This document shows positions 36,282-44,897 of a stretch of DNA of 64,000 nucleotides, piece by piece (the stretch's first letter is position 1; each line of letters starts with the position of its first letter). The position numbers and the translations under genes were made by a program. The stretch is from Paractinoplanes ovalisporus (GTDB lineage: Bacteria > Actinomycetota > Actinomycetes > Mycobacteriales > Micromonosporaceae): positions 434,001 to 498,000 of the forward strand of contig NZ_JAENHP010000002.1 of assembly GCF_016834655.1 (NCBI RefSeq), given 5' to 3'. Below the pieces are notes generated by a model that did not search any database, was not told the DNA's origin, and saw only the letters and a list, made by a program, of their open reading frames with translations.

Positions 36282-38903
36282 GTGAGGCACGGCGTGGGGG
36301 AGCGCTTCCGGCTGGCGCAGGCGGACTCGGGTGAGCAGCCGTGGCGGGCCTGGGGGCCCTACCTGGCCGAACGCGCGTGGGGCACGGTCCGCGAGGACTA
36401 CAGCGAACACGGCACGGCCTGGGACTATTTTCCCCACGACCACGCGCGTTCGCGGGCCTACCGCTGGAACGACGACGGCATGGCCGGGATCTGCGACGAA
36501 CGGCAGACGTTCTGTTTCGGGCTGGCCCTCTGGAACGGCCGTGACCCGATTCTCAAGGAGCGCATGTTCGGGCTCGGCGGCGACGGCGGCAACCACGGCG
36601 AGGACGCCAAGGAGTACTGGTGGTATCAGGACTCCACACCCACCCACTCGTGGATGAGCTGGCGTTATCACTATCCCCAGGAGCCTTTCCCGTACGACGA
36701 TCTGGTGCGCGTCAACGGCCGCCGGTCCCGTGAGGAGAGCGAGTACGAGCTGCTCGACACCGGGGTCTTCGACGACGACCGGTTCTGGGCCGTCACGGTC
36801 GACTACGCCAAGGCGTCCCCCCGCGACATGTGCATCGCCGTCACAGTGTCGAACCGCGGTCCCGAGGCCGCGACGCTGCACGTGCTGCCTACGCTCTGGT
36901 TCCGCAACACGTGGTCGTGGGGCCTGCCCAACCGTCCCGTGCCGAGCATCCAGGGCAGCCCCGGACGGCTGGCCGGCCGGCACCGCACCCTGGGCCACAT
37001 CGTGCTCGAGGGCGAGCAGGAAGCGCCGCCGCTGCTGTGCGACAACGAGACCAACGCGCAGCGGCTGTGGGGCCTGCCCGGCAAGAGCCTGTTCCCCAAG
37101 GACGGCATCAACGACCATCTGGTGGCCGGCGCGCCCACGGTGAACCCGGCCCACGAGGGCACCAAGGGTTCGCTGCACTACGAGCTGACGCTCGGGCCGG
37201 GGAAGAGCCGCACGATCCGGCTGCGCCTGACCCAGGACGACGACACGATCGACGGTCTCGACCTGGGTGACGACTGGTCCTCGGTGATGCGCGACCGGCG
37301 GGCCGAGGCCGACGAGTTCTTCACCGACCTCATCCCGGCGGCGGCCTCCCCCGATGAGGCGGCCGTGGCCCGGCAGGGCATCGCCGGGCTGATGTGGGGC
37401 AAGCAGTTCTACCACTTCGACGTGAAGCAGTGGCTCACCGGCGACCCCGGCTCGGCGCCCCCGCCACCCGGGCGGCGTTACGGCCGCAACAACGGCTGGT
37501 GGCACATGAACAGCTTCGACGTGGTCTCGATGCCCGACCCGTGGGAGTACCCGTGGTACGCGGCGTGGGACCTGGCGTTCCACACGGTCTCGATCGCCCG
37601 GGTCGACCCGGCGTTCGCCAAGAGCCAGCTGCTGTTGCTGCTGCGTGAGTGGTACATGCACCCCAACGGCCAGATCCCCGCGTACGAGTGGTCGTTCGCC
37701 GACGTGAATCCGCCCGTGCACGCCTGGGCCGCGCTGCGGGTCTTCGAGATCGACGGCGGGCGCGACTTCGACTTCCTGGCCCGCATCATGCACAAGCTGC
37801 TGCTCAACTTCACCTGGTGGGTCAACCGCAAGGACGTGGGCGGCAACAACGTGTTCGAGGGCGGCTTCCTCGGGCTCGACAACGTGGGCCCGTTCGACCG
37901 GTCGGCCGCGCTGCCGGTGGCCGGGGTGCTGGAGCAGTCCGACGGCACGGGCTGGATGGCCATGTACGCGCTGAACCTGCTCGACATGGCGATCCGGCTG
38001 GCGCTGCACGACCGTACGTACGAGGACATGGCGACCAAGTTCTTCGAGCACTTCGCGTACATCGCCGAGGCCGCGTACCGGCAGGGTCTGTGGGACGACG
38101 AGGACTGTTTCTTCTACGACCAGCTGCGCCTGCCCGACGGTCACAAGCTGCCGCTCAAGGTGCGCTCGATCGTCGGGCTGCTGCCGCTGGCGGCCACCAC
38201 CCGGCTGTCGGCCGGCACGCTCAACCGGCTGCCCGAGCTGAACGCCCGTCTGCGGTGGCTGCAGGCGTCGCAGGGCGAGTACGCCGACATCATCAGCGCG
38301 CGCCGCATCTCGCCCGAGGGACGCCAGCAGCGGCTGCTCACCATGGTCGGCCAGGACCAGCTGCTGCGGGTTCTGGCGCGCATGCTCGACCCGGAGGAGT
38401 TCCTTTCCTCGTACGGGATCCGGACCTTGTCCCGTAGTCACCTGGAGAAGCCGTTCACCGTTTCGCTCGGCGGCTCGGACTTCACCGTCGGCTACGAGCC
38501 GGCCGAGTCGACCAGCGGGCTCTTCGGCGGCAACTCGAACTGGCGGGGCCCGGTCTGGATGCCGGTCAACTATCTGCTGCTCGAGGCGTTGCGCGAGTAC
38601 GCGGATTTCTTCGGCGACGACATGAAGGCGGAGTATCCGACCGGGTCGCAGAAGAAGGTGCCGCTGGCCGAGGTGGCCGACGACATCTCCCGGCGGCTGA
38701 TCTCGCTGTTCCTGCCCGACGCCGACGGCCGGCGACCCATCTACGGCGCCAACCACACCCTGCAGACCCATCCCGACTGGAAAGACCTGATCGTCTTCCC
38801 GGAGTACTTCCACGGCGACAACGGCGCGGGTCTCGGGGCGTGGCATCAGACCGGGTGGACCGCGCTGGTGGTCGACCTGATCCTGACGCTGCGCCGGCCA
38901 TAA
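36282..38903 (+). CDS. GH63-type glucosidase (MGH1-like)
   Basis: An 873-residue enzyme without signal peptide. The N-terminal beta-rich part (about 1-330) begins with the family pattern PWRAWGPYLAERAWGTVRED. The (alpha/alpha)6 barrel starts near 370 and contains DPWEYPWYAAWDLAFH, with an acidic residue near 430 in the position of the GH63 catalytic acid, then NSNWRGPVWMP near 750. Relatives hydrolyse alpha-glucosides such as mannosylglycerate, glucosylglycerate or branched oligosaccharides; the substrate here is not determined. GTG 36282 follows TATCTA closely and has no ribosome site, so it may be leaderless. Confidence 0.85.
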   Translation: MRHGVGERFRLAQADSGEQPWRAWGPYLAERAWGTVREDYSEHGTAWDYFPHDHARSRAYRWNDDGMAGICDERQTFCFGLALWNGRDPILKERMFGLGGDGGNHGEDAKEYWWYQDSTPTHSWMSWRYHYPQEPFPYDDLVRVNGRRSREESEYELLDTGVFDDDRFWAVTVDYAKASPRDMCIAVTVSNRGPEAATLHVLPTLWFRNTWSWGLPNRPVPSIQGSPGRLAGRHRTLGHIVLEGEQEAPPLLCDNETNAQRLWGLPGKSLFPKDGINDHLVAGAPTVNPAHEGTKGSLHYELTLGPGKSRTIRLRLTQDDDTIDGLDLGDDWSSVMRDRRAEADEFFTDLIPAAASPDEAAVARQGIAGLMWGKQFYHFDVKQWLTGDPGSAPPPPGRRYGRNNGWWHMNSFDVVSMPDPWEYPWYAAWDLAFHTVSIARVDPAFAKSQLLLLLREWYMHPNGQIPAYEWSFADVNPPVHAWAALRVFEIDGGRDFDFLARIMHKLLLNFTWWVNRKDVGGNNVFEGGFLGLDNVGPFDRSAALPVAGVLEQSDGTGWMAMYALNLLDMAIRLALHDRTYEDMATKFFEHFAYIAEAAYRQGLWDDEDCFFYDQLRLPDGHKLPLKVRSIVGLLPLAATTRLSAGTLNRLPELNARLRWLQASQGEYADIISARRISPEGRQQRLLTMVGQDQLLRVLARMLDPEEFLSSYGIRTLSRSHLEKPFTVSLGGSDFTVGYEPAESTSGLFGGNSNWRGPVWMPVNYLLLEALREYADFFGDDMKAEYPTGSQKKVPLAEVADDISRRLISLFLPDADGRRPIYGANHTLQTHPDWKDLIVFPEYFHGDNGAGLGAWHQTGWTALVVDLILTLRRP

Positions 38904-38962
38904 CGCTTTTCCGTCAGGTCTGCCCGTAGTGCTCGTCTTTGGTTAGCGGGGCTTTAAGGAGC

Positions 38963-38992
38963 TTCAGACCGGGTCCCGTACGGCGTTAGCGT
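38963..38992 (+). promoter_or_regulatory. Leaderless promoter of the GH128 gene
   Basis: TTCAGA (38963-38968) and TAGCGT (38987-38992) are 18 bases apart. The ATG follows TAGCGT after seven bases with no ribosome site between. Confidence 0.5.
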
Positions 38993-38999
38993 CGCCGGC

Positions 39000-40193
39000 A
39001 TGTCTCGGAAAACGCTCGCGGTACTCGTCTCCGGTGTGGTCGTCGGTGGGCTCGGCGTCCTCGGTGTCACCATGGCCTCGGCGGCCGCGGCCGGGCCGAT
39101 CACCGGCGCCGGCGGAAAGTGCGTCGACGTGGCCGGCGCCAACTCGGCCAACGGCACCGCCGTGCAGCTGTGGGACTGCAACGGCACGGCCGCTCAGCAG
39201 TGGACGGTCGACGGCCGTGCGGTGAAGGCCCTCGGCAAGTGCCTCGACGTGGCGGCGGCGTCACGGGCCGACGGCGCGCGCGTGCAGATCTACGACTGCA
39301 ACGGCACGGGTGCGCAGCAGTGGACGGTCTCGGGCGGCCGCCTGATCAACAGCGGCTCGGGCAAATGCCTGGACTCGGACGGCGTACGGCTGCAGATCTG
39401 GACCTGCCACGGCGGGACGAACCAGCAGTGGACGGTTTCGTCGTCGGCGCCTCCCCCGGTGTTTGAAACGGACAAAAAGGGTGTCAGTACCTGGCAGTTC
39501 ACCGGGCTGTCGGGGGCCATGAAGGACGTCGGCGCCAACTGGTACTACAACTGGGGCACCAACAACGACGCGATGCCGGCCGACGCCGAGTTCGTACCGA
39601 TGATCTGGGACGAGAACGTGGTGACCGCGGCCAACCTGGCCAAGGTGAAGACCGAGGGCAGCACCCTGCTCGGCTTCAACGAGCCCGACCTGGCCGGCCA
39701 GGCCGAGATGACCGTCGAGCAGGCCCTCGACCTGTGGCCCCAGCTGCAGGCCACCGGCATGCGCCTGGGCGCTCCGGCGGTGGCGTTCGGCGGCAACACC
39801 CCCGGCGGCTGGCTCGACCGTTTCATGACCGGCGCCAAGGCCCGCGGCCTGCGCGTCGACTTCATCCCGCTGCACTGGTACGGCTCCGACTTCAGCGCGG
39901 CCGCCGCGGGCCAGTTCATGGGCTACGTCAAGGCGGTGCACGACCGCTACAACCTGCCGATCTGGGTCACCGAGTACGGCCTGATGAACTTCACCGGCAC
40001 CCCGCGCTACCCGAACACGGCGCAGATCACGTCGTTCATCACCGAGTCGACCCGCCAGCTGGAGGCGGCCCCCTACGTCGAGCGTTACGCCTGGTTCTCC
40101 CTGCCCGCGGTCGGCGACTCGGTCGACTACGGCCTCTACCGCGACGCCACCACCCCGACCGAGGCCGGAAAGGCGTACCGCGCAGCGGGTTAG
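39000..40193 (+). CDS. Secreted GH128 endo-beta-1,3-glucanase with ricin-type lectin module
   Basis: A 397-residue secreted enzyme. The signal peptide covers about 1-31. Residues about 33-148 form a CBM13 beta-trefoil with three Q-x-W repeats (QQW at 67, 107 and 142) and paired cysteines. A short Pro-rich linker follows. The catalytic TIM barrel of GH128 (about 160-395) has acid/base E228 in GFNEPD and nucleophile E325 in WVTEYG. It cuts beta-1,3-glucan, like the GH64 enzyme elsewhere in the window, so the strain carries two different enzyme folds against the same polymer. Confidence 0.9.
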   Translation: MSRKTLAVLVSGVVVGGLGVLGVTMASAAAAGPITGAGGKCVDVAGANSANGTAVQLWDCNGTAAQQWTVDGRAVKALGKCLDVAAASRADGARVQIYDCNGTGAQQWTVSGGRLINSGSGKCLDSDGVRLQIWTCHGGTNQQWTVSSSAPPPVFETDKKGVSTWQFTGLSGAMKDVGANWYYNWGTNNDAMPADAEFVPMIWDENVVTAANLAKVKTEGSTLLGFNEPDLAGQAEMTVEQALDLWPQLQATGMRLGAPAVAFGGNTPGGWLDRFMTGAKARGLRVDFIPLHWYGSDFSAAAAGQFMGYVKAVHDRYNLPIWVTEYGLMNFTGTPRYPNTAQITSFITESTRQLEAAPYVERYAWFSLPAVGDSVDYGLYRDATTPTEAGKAYRAAG

Positions 40194-40269
40194 TCCTCCG
40201 GAGGTCGTGGGTACACAAAGGACAGCGACAGACCCACGACATACTCACGACGGGGAAAGGACAATCTCG

Positions 40270-40521
40270 ATGACTCAGGTGACGACCCGCCGCAGCGGCT
40301 CCATCACCGGCGCCCGCGTCTGCACGATTCTCGCCTTCGTGTTCGCCGCAGTGGCAGTGCTGTTCATCCCGGTGGTCTTCGGCCTGGCCGCGGTTGTGCT
40401 GGGCCTGGTCGGCGGCTTCCTCGGCGATCGTCCGCTCGGGTGGTACGCCGCCGCGGCCGGCGCTGCCGGAGGCATCCTCGGCGTTGTCCTCGGTGCTCTG
40501 GTCATGAACGCCGCAGCCTAG
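40270..40521 (+). CDS. Small two-to-three-helix membrane protein
   Basis: An 83-residue hydrophobic protein with helices at about 17-35, 37-51 and 58-80 rich in Ala, Gly, Val and Leu, and a basic N-terminal tail (TTRRSGSITG). ATG 40270 has AAAGGA about seven bases upstream; the in-frame start at 40207 is poorer. Similar DUF4190-like small membrane proteins are common in actinobacteria. No function can be assigned. Confidence 0.72.
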   Translation: MTQVTTRRSGSITGARVCTILAFVFAAVAVLFIPVVFGLAAVVLGLVGGFLGDRPLGWYAAAAGAAGGILGVVLGALVMNAAA

Positions 40522-40533
40522 TTCCTCCTTCTC

Positions 40534-40571
40534 GCGAACGCCCGGCTTCCCGGAAGGGGCCGGGCGTTCGC
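40534..40571 (+). terminator. Terminator-like hairpin
   Basis: GCGAACGCCCGGC (40534-40546) pairs perfectly with GCCGGGCGTTCGC (40559-40571), followed by CTTGT. The T-run is weak. Confidence 0.75.
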
Positions 40572-40607
40572 CTTGTCCGCCCAGCACATCTCCGCGTTGA
40601 TCGCCGG

Positions 40608-40633
40608 TTGTCCACAATTCGCGGTCGTCCACA
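40608..40633. promoter_or_regulatory. Two DnaA-box-like sequences
   Basis: TTGTCCACA (40608-40616) and TCGTCCACA (40625-40633) match the high-GC actinobacterial DnaA box and lie 17 bases apart in a gene-free stretch. No dnaA, dnaN or A+T-rich unwinding region is nearby, so this is not an origin. It could be a DnaA-titrating or control site, or chance. Confidence 0.3.
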
Positions 40634-40787
40634 GGCTGGGCGGCCGGGGGCCGTGAAGATCGGTCGAGCCGACGATAATGGTCGGTGGAGGAGGCCCCCG
40701 TGGAGGGCGGGCCGCTGAGCTGTGTTGATCTGTGACGTGGGCCACTGAGCGTCACAGCCACACACGCGGATCCCGTCCCGCGGGCAT

Positions 40788-41428
40788 GACTCACATTTCG
40801 ACACGCTGGTCTGGGCTCTGGGGAGTACCGCCGACACCTCCGAAGTGCCGGGGGCGGCCGAGAACGCGTACACCCTCGACAGCCTGACCGACGCCCGGGC
40901 GCTGGCCGACCGCCTCGAACACCTCGACCACGGCGACGTCATGGTCTGCGGCACGGGACTGACCGGGGTCGAGACGGCCGCGGAGATCGCCGAGCGCCAC
41001 CCCGCCCTGACGGTGCGCCTCGTGGGGCGGGACGAGCCGGGGGCGACCCTTACGCCCAAGGCCCGCGCCTACCTACAGGCCGCGTTGACCCGCTTGCGCG
41101 TACGGGTGGAGACCGGCACCGAGATCCGCAAGGTGCTGCCGGGCACCGCCGACGTGGTGGTCTGGACGGCCGGCACCCGCGTCTCACCCCTGGCCGCCGC
41201 GGCGGGGCTCGAAGTCGACGACCGCGGACGGATCGTCACCGATCCCGGTCCGCGATCGGTCAACCACCCCCACGTGTACGCGGTGGGGGATGCGGCCGCG
41301 GTCCGGCTGGGGTACGGCGTCATGCACGGCACCTGCCAGGGCGGGATGCCGACCGGCGTGCACGCGGCCGTCTCGATCACCCGCCGGCTGGACGGCAAGT
41401 ACGCCAGGCCGCCCACCGGGCCCGGGAA
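40788..41428 (+). pseudogene. NDH-2-like FAD oxidoreductase fragment, both ends missing
   Basis: The frame enters in mid-protein at FDTLVWALGSTADT, continues through the NAD-binding fold VMVCGTGLTGVETAAE and the second FAD motif VYAVGDAAAV, and stops matching after RRLDGKYARP. About 90 N-terminal and 150 C-terminal residues of a type II NADH dehydrogenase-like protein are absent, and no start codon or ribosome site fits the family start. Downstream bases continue as part of a sigma factor in another frame. This is the oxidoreductase half of an ECF41-type locus, damaged by deletion. Confidence 0.72.
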
Positions 41429-41431
41429 CAC

Positions 41432-41848
41432 GTGCGCGCCCGGCGGCCCCGGTTCAGCGCCGACCGCCGGCACCAGCGCGACGTCACCGACCGTTTCCTG
41501 GCCGCGGCGGCCGGCGGCGACATCAACGGGCTGATGGCCCTGCTGGCGCCGGACGTCACCCTGTGGACCGACGGCGGGGGCAAGGTCCGTCAGGCGCGCA
41601 AGCCGGTCTCGGGCGCTGACCGGGTGGCGGCGTGGATGGCCGGGGTGGCCAGGATCCCGTACGAGGGCGTCGATCCGGCCGACATGCGGGCCGAGGTGGT
41701 CGAGATCAACGGCACCGCCGGCGTGGTCTTCTCGGGGGCCGGCCGCGTGATCGCCACCCTGACGTTCGACCTCGGCCCGGACGGCCTGATCCGCGAGATC
41801 TACAACGTCGCCAACCCCGGCAAGCTGCGCGCCGTCACTCGTGGCTGA
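41432..41848 (+). pseudogene. ECF41 (SigJ-type) sigma factor fragment, C-terminal SnoaL-like domain only
   Basis: The 138 readable residues begin at VRARRPRF, which in SigJ-type factors lies between sigma region 4 and the C-terminal domain. They continue through RVTERFLAAA-like DVTDRFLAAAAGGD to the SnoaL-like domain. The two ECF41 signature motifs of that domain are present: DGGGK (as WTDGGGKVR) and an NPDKL equivalent (NPGKL). Regions 2 and 4, which bind polymerase and promoter, are gone. A GTG at 41432 could in principle start translation of a free SnoaL domain, but no ribosome site is visible. Confidence 0.75.
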
Positions 41849-42230
41849 CCCATTCCGACCAGCGCTCGACGGTGATCTCGACGAACGGCCCGGCCGGTGG
41901 CGCCTCCCGATACTGCGGATAGCGCGTCTGCAGGGCTTCCAAGCCTTTCCCGTACGTATCCAGCACGCGCGCCACCCCGTCGGCGCGCACCCACCACAGC
42001 CGTGACCAGTCCGGCTCGTAATGGTCGGCGAGCACGGTCACCCGGGGTTCGGCCGCGATGTTGGCCAGCCGTCGCAGGGCCCGCGAGCGTTTCGGCTTGC
42101 CGTCCACGGCGGACACGATCCGCTCGCCGACCAGCGCGAACACGATCGGTACGAGATGCGGAGCCCCGTCCGGCCCGACCGTTGCCAGCCGGGCCACGGG
42201 GACCGAGGCGAACCGTTCGGCGGGTGTCAC
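41835..42230 (-). CDS. PPOX-class F420-dependent enzyme (TIGR03668-like)
   Basis: A 131-residue split-barrel protein of the pyridoxamine-oxidase-like, F420-binding group. It has the N-terminal RLATVGPDGAPHLVPIVFAL, the cofactor loop KPKRSRALRRLANI and a Trp-rich DWSRLWWVRADG. Such proteins reduce substrates with F420H2 or simply bind F420; the substrate is unknown. The GTG start overlaps the stop of the upstream LLM gene (GTGA), so the two F420 genes are coupled. Its end overlaps the sigma fragment by 14 bases. Confidence 0.87.
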   Translation of the reverse strand: MTPAERFASVPVARLATVGPDGAPHLVPIVFALVGERIVSAVDGKPKRSRALRRLANIAAEPRVTVLADHYEPDWSRLWWVRADGVARVLDTYGKGLEALQTRYPQYREAPPAGPFVEITVERWSEWVSHE

Positions 42231-43057
42231 CGGCCGGTCAGCTCGCCGATGGCCGCCTCCCACTTCTCCAGGGCCGGCTCGACCGTGCTCCACGGCCCCG
42301 ACGGCAGCCACACCGACACCCGGTCGACGCCGGCCTGCTCGCAGGCTTCGAGCGCCTTGGGGTCGGGCGGGACGCTGAGCATCTGCACCTGCAGGTAGCG
42401 GTCGGCGCGGGCGCGCAGCTCGGTGATCCGCTCGAACACGTTCTCGTCGCGCCACTGCGGGAACCAGCCGTCGCCGTGGTCGAGCACCCGGTCGAGCACG
42501 GTCGGGCCGCCGCCGCCGATCAGCACCGGCGGGCCGGGGCGCTGGGCCGGCTTGGGCCACGACCAGATGCGGTCGAAGTTCACGTACCTGCCGTGGAAGG
42601 TGGCCTCGTCGTGGGTCCAGATCTCGCGCATGGCCCGGATGCGTTCGGTCATGATCGGAACCCGTACGCGGGGATCGGTGCCGTGATTTTGCATCTCCTC
42701 GCGGTTCCAGCCCAGCCCGACCCCGAACTCGAGCCGCCCGCCGCTGAGATGGTCGACGCTGGCCACCTCCTTGGCGGTCACGATCGGGTCCCGCTCGGTG
42801 ACCAGGCAGACGCCGCTGCCGATCCGGAGCCGGCTGGTCGCCGCGGCCGCCGCGGTCAGGGCCACGAACAGGTCGTACGTGTGCCAGTACTTCTGTGGCA
42901 GCTGAGGCCCGCCCGGCCAGGGCGTGTCACGGCTGGCCGGGATGTGGGTGTGCTCCGCGAAGAACAACGCCGAGTGCCCACGCTCCTCGACCTTGCGCGC
43001 GATCTCGCCCGGCCGCAGCCCGTCGTGGGTGGGAAAGTAACCGACACCGAAGTCCAT
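42227..43057 (-). CDS. LLM-class F420-dependent oxidoreductase (TIGR03619-like)
   Basis: A 276-residue luciferase-like TIM-barrel protein. Family features are the N-terminal GVGYFPTHDG, the FAEHTHIP segment, SGGRLEFGVGLGWNREE and PVLIGGGGPTVLDR. It would use coenzyme F420 to oxidise or reduce an unknown substrate in the cytoplasm. It is the first gene of a two-gene operon with the PPOX-class gene. The ATG is preceded by TAGACT and six bases with no ribosome site, a leaderless layout. Confidence 0.9.
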   Translation of the reverse strand: MDFGVGYFPTHDGLRPGEIARKVEERGHSALFFAEHTHIPASRDTPWPGGPQLPQKYWHTYDLFVALTAAAAATSRLRIGSGVCLVTERDPIVTAKEVASVDHLSGGRLEFGVGLGWNREEMQNHGTDPRVRVPIMTERIRAMREIWTHDEATFHGRYVNFDRIWSWPKPAQRPGPPVLIGGGGPTVLDRVLDHGDGWFPQWRDENVFERITELRARADRYLQVQMLSVPPDPKALEACEQAGVDRVSVWLPSGPWSTVEPALEKWEAAIGELTGR

Positions 43058-43123
43058 AGCGGAAGTCTATGAACCATCCGGCTCCGAAGCCCGTGTGAGA
43101 GAAAAGCGCGGAGGGAGAGTCTC

Positions 43124-43324
43124 ATGATTCTCGGTATCGCCGTCGGAGCAGCCCTGCTGCTGGGCTTCCTGACCGGTTTCGTGTGCTTCAAGAAGACCAA
43201 CCAGTTCTGTGGCCGGTGCGGCATCACCCGCGAGTGCCCGGTCTGCGGGCCCGAGCCGGCCCCGGCCCCCAAGCCTCAGCCGGCCCGCCCGAGCCCCTGC
43301 CGCGCGCTGGCCCCCACCCACTGA
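43124..43324 (+). CDS. Small membrane protein with zinc-ribbon-like CxxC pairs
   Basis: A 66-residue protein: one membrane helix at about 2-21, then FCGRCGITRECPVCG with C29/C32 and C38/C41 as a compact four-cysteine zinc site, then a Pro/Ala tail (PEPAPAPKPQPARP). A strong GGAGGGAGA lies upstream of ATG 43124. A tiny membrane-tethered zinc knuckle of this kind is unusual. I do not recognise the family. It is too short to judge by codon use, but the ribosome site and regular cysteine spacing support it. Confidence 0.65.
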   Translation: MILGIAVGAALLLGFLTGFVCFKKTNQFCGRCGITRECPVCGPEPAPAPKPQPARPSPCRALAPTH

Positions 43325-43340
43325 CCAGCTCCGGACCGCG

Positions 43341-43943
43341 TCAGTCGGTCAGGTCGCGGCGGATGGTCCACAGGGCCACGGCCAGGGCGGCGGCGGTGTA
43401 GCCGGCGAAGAACAACAGGCCCACGGGGTTCTTGCCGCCGGCGGCGCTCATGAAAGTGGTGAACGGCAGCGGCTCCTCGAAGCGGAACCACAGGCCCTCG
43501 AGGAAGACGAACCACGTGCCGTAGCCGATGAACAAGGGGACCGGGCGGCGTACGACGGTGGCGCTGGCCACGCCGAAGATCGCCAGCAGCGGCACGGCCG
43601 CCATCGTGCCGGCGAACTGGACGAAGTCGCCGGACAGGATGGTGGTGATGCCGCTGACGGCGGCGACCACCAGGCCGATCAGGATGGCGGCCACGCATTG
43701 GGCCAGGAACGCCACCCAGCGTTTCGGCTGGCCCAGGAAGAGCAGCATCGCGGTGTGGTGCTGGTAGTGCTGCGTGGTCGTGACGACCGCGATGCCGAAG
43801 ACGCCCAGGGCCGCGAACAGCGACCAGAAGTCGACGCTGAACAGCGCGAACGACATGCCCAGGACGACCGCGGCGCCGATCGAGATCCAGCTCGACGGGA
43901 CGGTCAGGGTGCGGTGCAGTTCGCTGCGCAGGACGGGGATCAT
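43341..43943 (-). CDS. ABC-2-type transporter permease
   Basis: A 200-residue membrane protein with about six helices, beginning MIPVLRSELHRTLT, typical of ABC-2 export permeases. Its start overlaps the ATPase gene stop by four bases (ATGA), so the pair forms one exporter or bacteriocin-immunity-like pump. The substrate is unknown. The Tyr/His-rich QHYQHHTAMLLFLGQPKRW loop is typical of this permease group. Confidence 0.85.
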   Translation of the reverse strand: MIPVLRSELHRTLTVPSSWISIGAAVVLGMSFALFSVDFWSLFAALGVFGIAVVTTTQHYQHHTAMLLFLGQPKRWVAFLAQCVAAILIGLVVAAVSGITTILSGDFVQFAGTMAAVPLLAIFGVASATVVRRPVPLFIGYGTWFVFLEGLWFRFEEPLPFTTFMSAAGGKNPVGLLFFAGYTAAALAVALWTIRRDLTD

Positions 43944-44803
43944 GCGGCGCCCGCCAGGTCGAGGAAGAGCTTCTCCAGGCTCGGCGTCTCGGCCGTGAGC
44001 TCGTAGACGGGAACCTGCACGCCGAACGCGATCTCGCCCGCGTCCTCGGGGTCGAGGCCGGTCACGAGCAGGGCGTGCCCGTCGGTCGTCACCTGGGCGC
44101 CGGCGCGTTCGAAGGCCTGCCACAGCACGTTCGGCTCGCGGCCGCGAATGCGCAGGCGGGTCTCGATCTCGAGCGGGCCCGAGAACCGGACCTGGCCGTC
44201 GGCGATGATGACCACCTCGTCGATCAGCAGTTCGAGCTCGGCCAGCAGGTGGCTGGAGATCAGCACCGTGCCGCCGGCCTCGGCGTGGTCACGCAGCAGA
44301 CCGCGCAGCCAGGCCATGCCGGACGGGTCGAGGCCGTTGGCCGGCTCGTCGAGCACCAGGATCCGCGGCTCGCCGAGCAGCGCGGTGGCCACCGCGAGCC
44401 GCTGCCGCATGCCGAGCGAGTAGTCCCCGGTCCGTTGCGTGGCGGCGTCGGCCAGACCGACGTACGAAAGCAATTGCTCGGTTCTCTGTTTTCCCGCCCC
44501 GCACAGCAGCGCCTGGGTGTGCAGGTGACCGCGGCCGGTCTGCCCGGGGTGCATCAGGCCCTGCTCCAGCACGGAACCGACCTGCCGCAGGGGCTGCTTG
44601 AGGTCCTGATAGCGCTGCCCGTCGACCAGAGCCTGGCCGGCCGTGGGGCGGGTGAGCCCGAGCAGCATCCGCAGCGTGGTGGTCTTGCCCGAGCCGTTCA
44701 GTCCGAGGAATCCGGTGACGCGCCCGGGAGCGGCGGTGAAGGTGACGTCCCGTACGGCGTCGACCCGCCCGAACCTCTTGGTCAGTCCCTTGGTCTCGAT
44801 CAT
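43940..44803 (-). CDS. ABC transporter ATP-binding protein (DrrA/BcrA-like)
   Basis: A 287-residue ATPase: Walker A LNGSGKTTT, Q loop SVLEQGLMH, signature YSLGMRQRL, Walker B ILVLDEPANGLDP and switch His in ISSHLLAE. A C-terminal 80-residue domain is typical of drug/antibiotic export ATPases. It is the first gene of the ATPase-permease pair. An inverted repeat lies across its promoter. TACTGC and six bases precede the ATG, consistent with a leaderless transcript. Confidence 0.92.
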   Translation of the reverse strand: MIETKGLTKRFGRVDAVRDVTFTAAPGRVTGFLGLNGSGKTTTLRMLLGLTRPTAGQALVDGQRYQDLKQPLRQVGSVLEQGLMHPGQTGRGHLHTQALLCGAGKQRTEQLLSYVGLADAATQRTGDYSLGMRQRLAVATALLGEPRILVLDEPANGLDPSGMAWLRGLLRDHAEAGGTVLISSHLLAELELLIDEVVIIADGQVRFSGPLEIETRLRIRGREPNVLWQAFERAGAQVTTDGHALLVTGLDPEDAGEIAFGVQVPVYELTAETPSLEKLFLDLAGAA

Positions 44804-44815
44804 TGCCGAGCAGTA

Positions 44816-44830
44816 TGACGACTCTCGTCA
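44816..44830 (-). promoter_or_regulatory. TGACGA-CTC-TCGTCA palindrome before the ABC exporter
   Basis: Perfect six-base arms around three bases, 13 bases from the exporter ATG, between any -35 and the TACTGC -10. Placement suits a TetR- or PadR-type repressor; no such gene is adjacent. Confidence 0.5.
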
Positions 44831-44897
44831 AGAGACTCAGCCCCGTTGAGTACGCGTGCTCACCCCTTCCGGGCACGGGGCGACAAGGATCTGTGCC

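Noticed and set aside
40608-40633. Replication origin
   Set aside because: Only two box-like sites, no A+T-rich unwinding region, and no dnaA or dnaN nearby.
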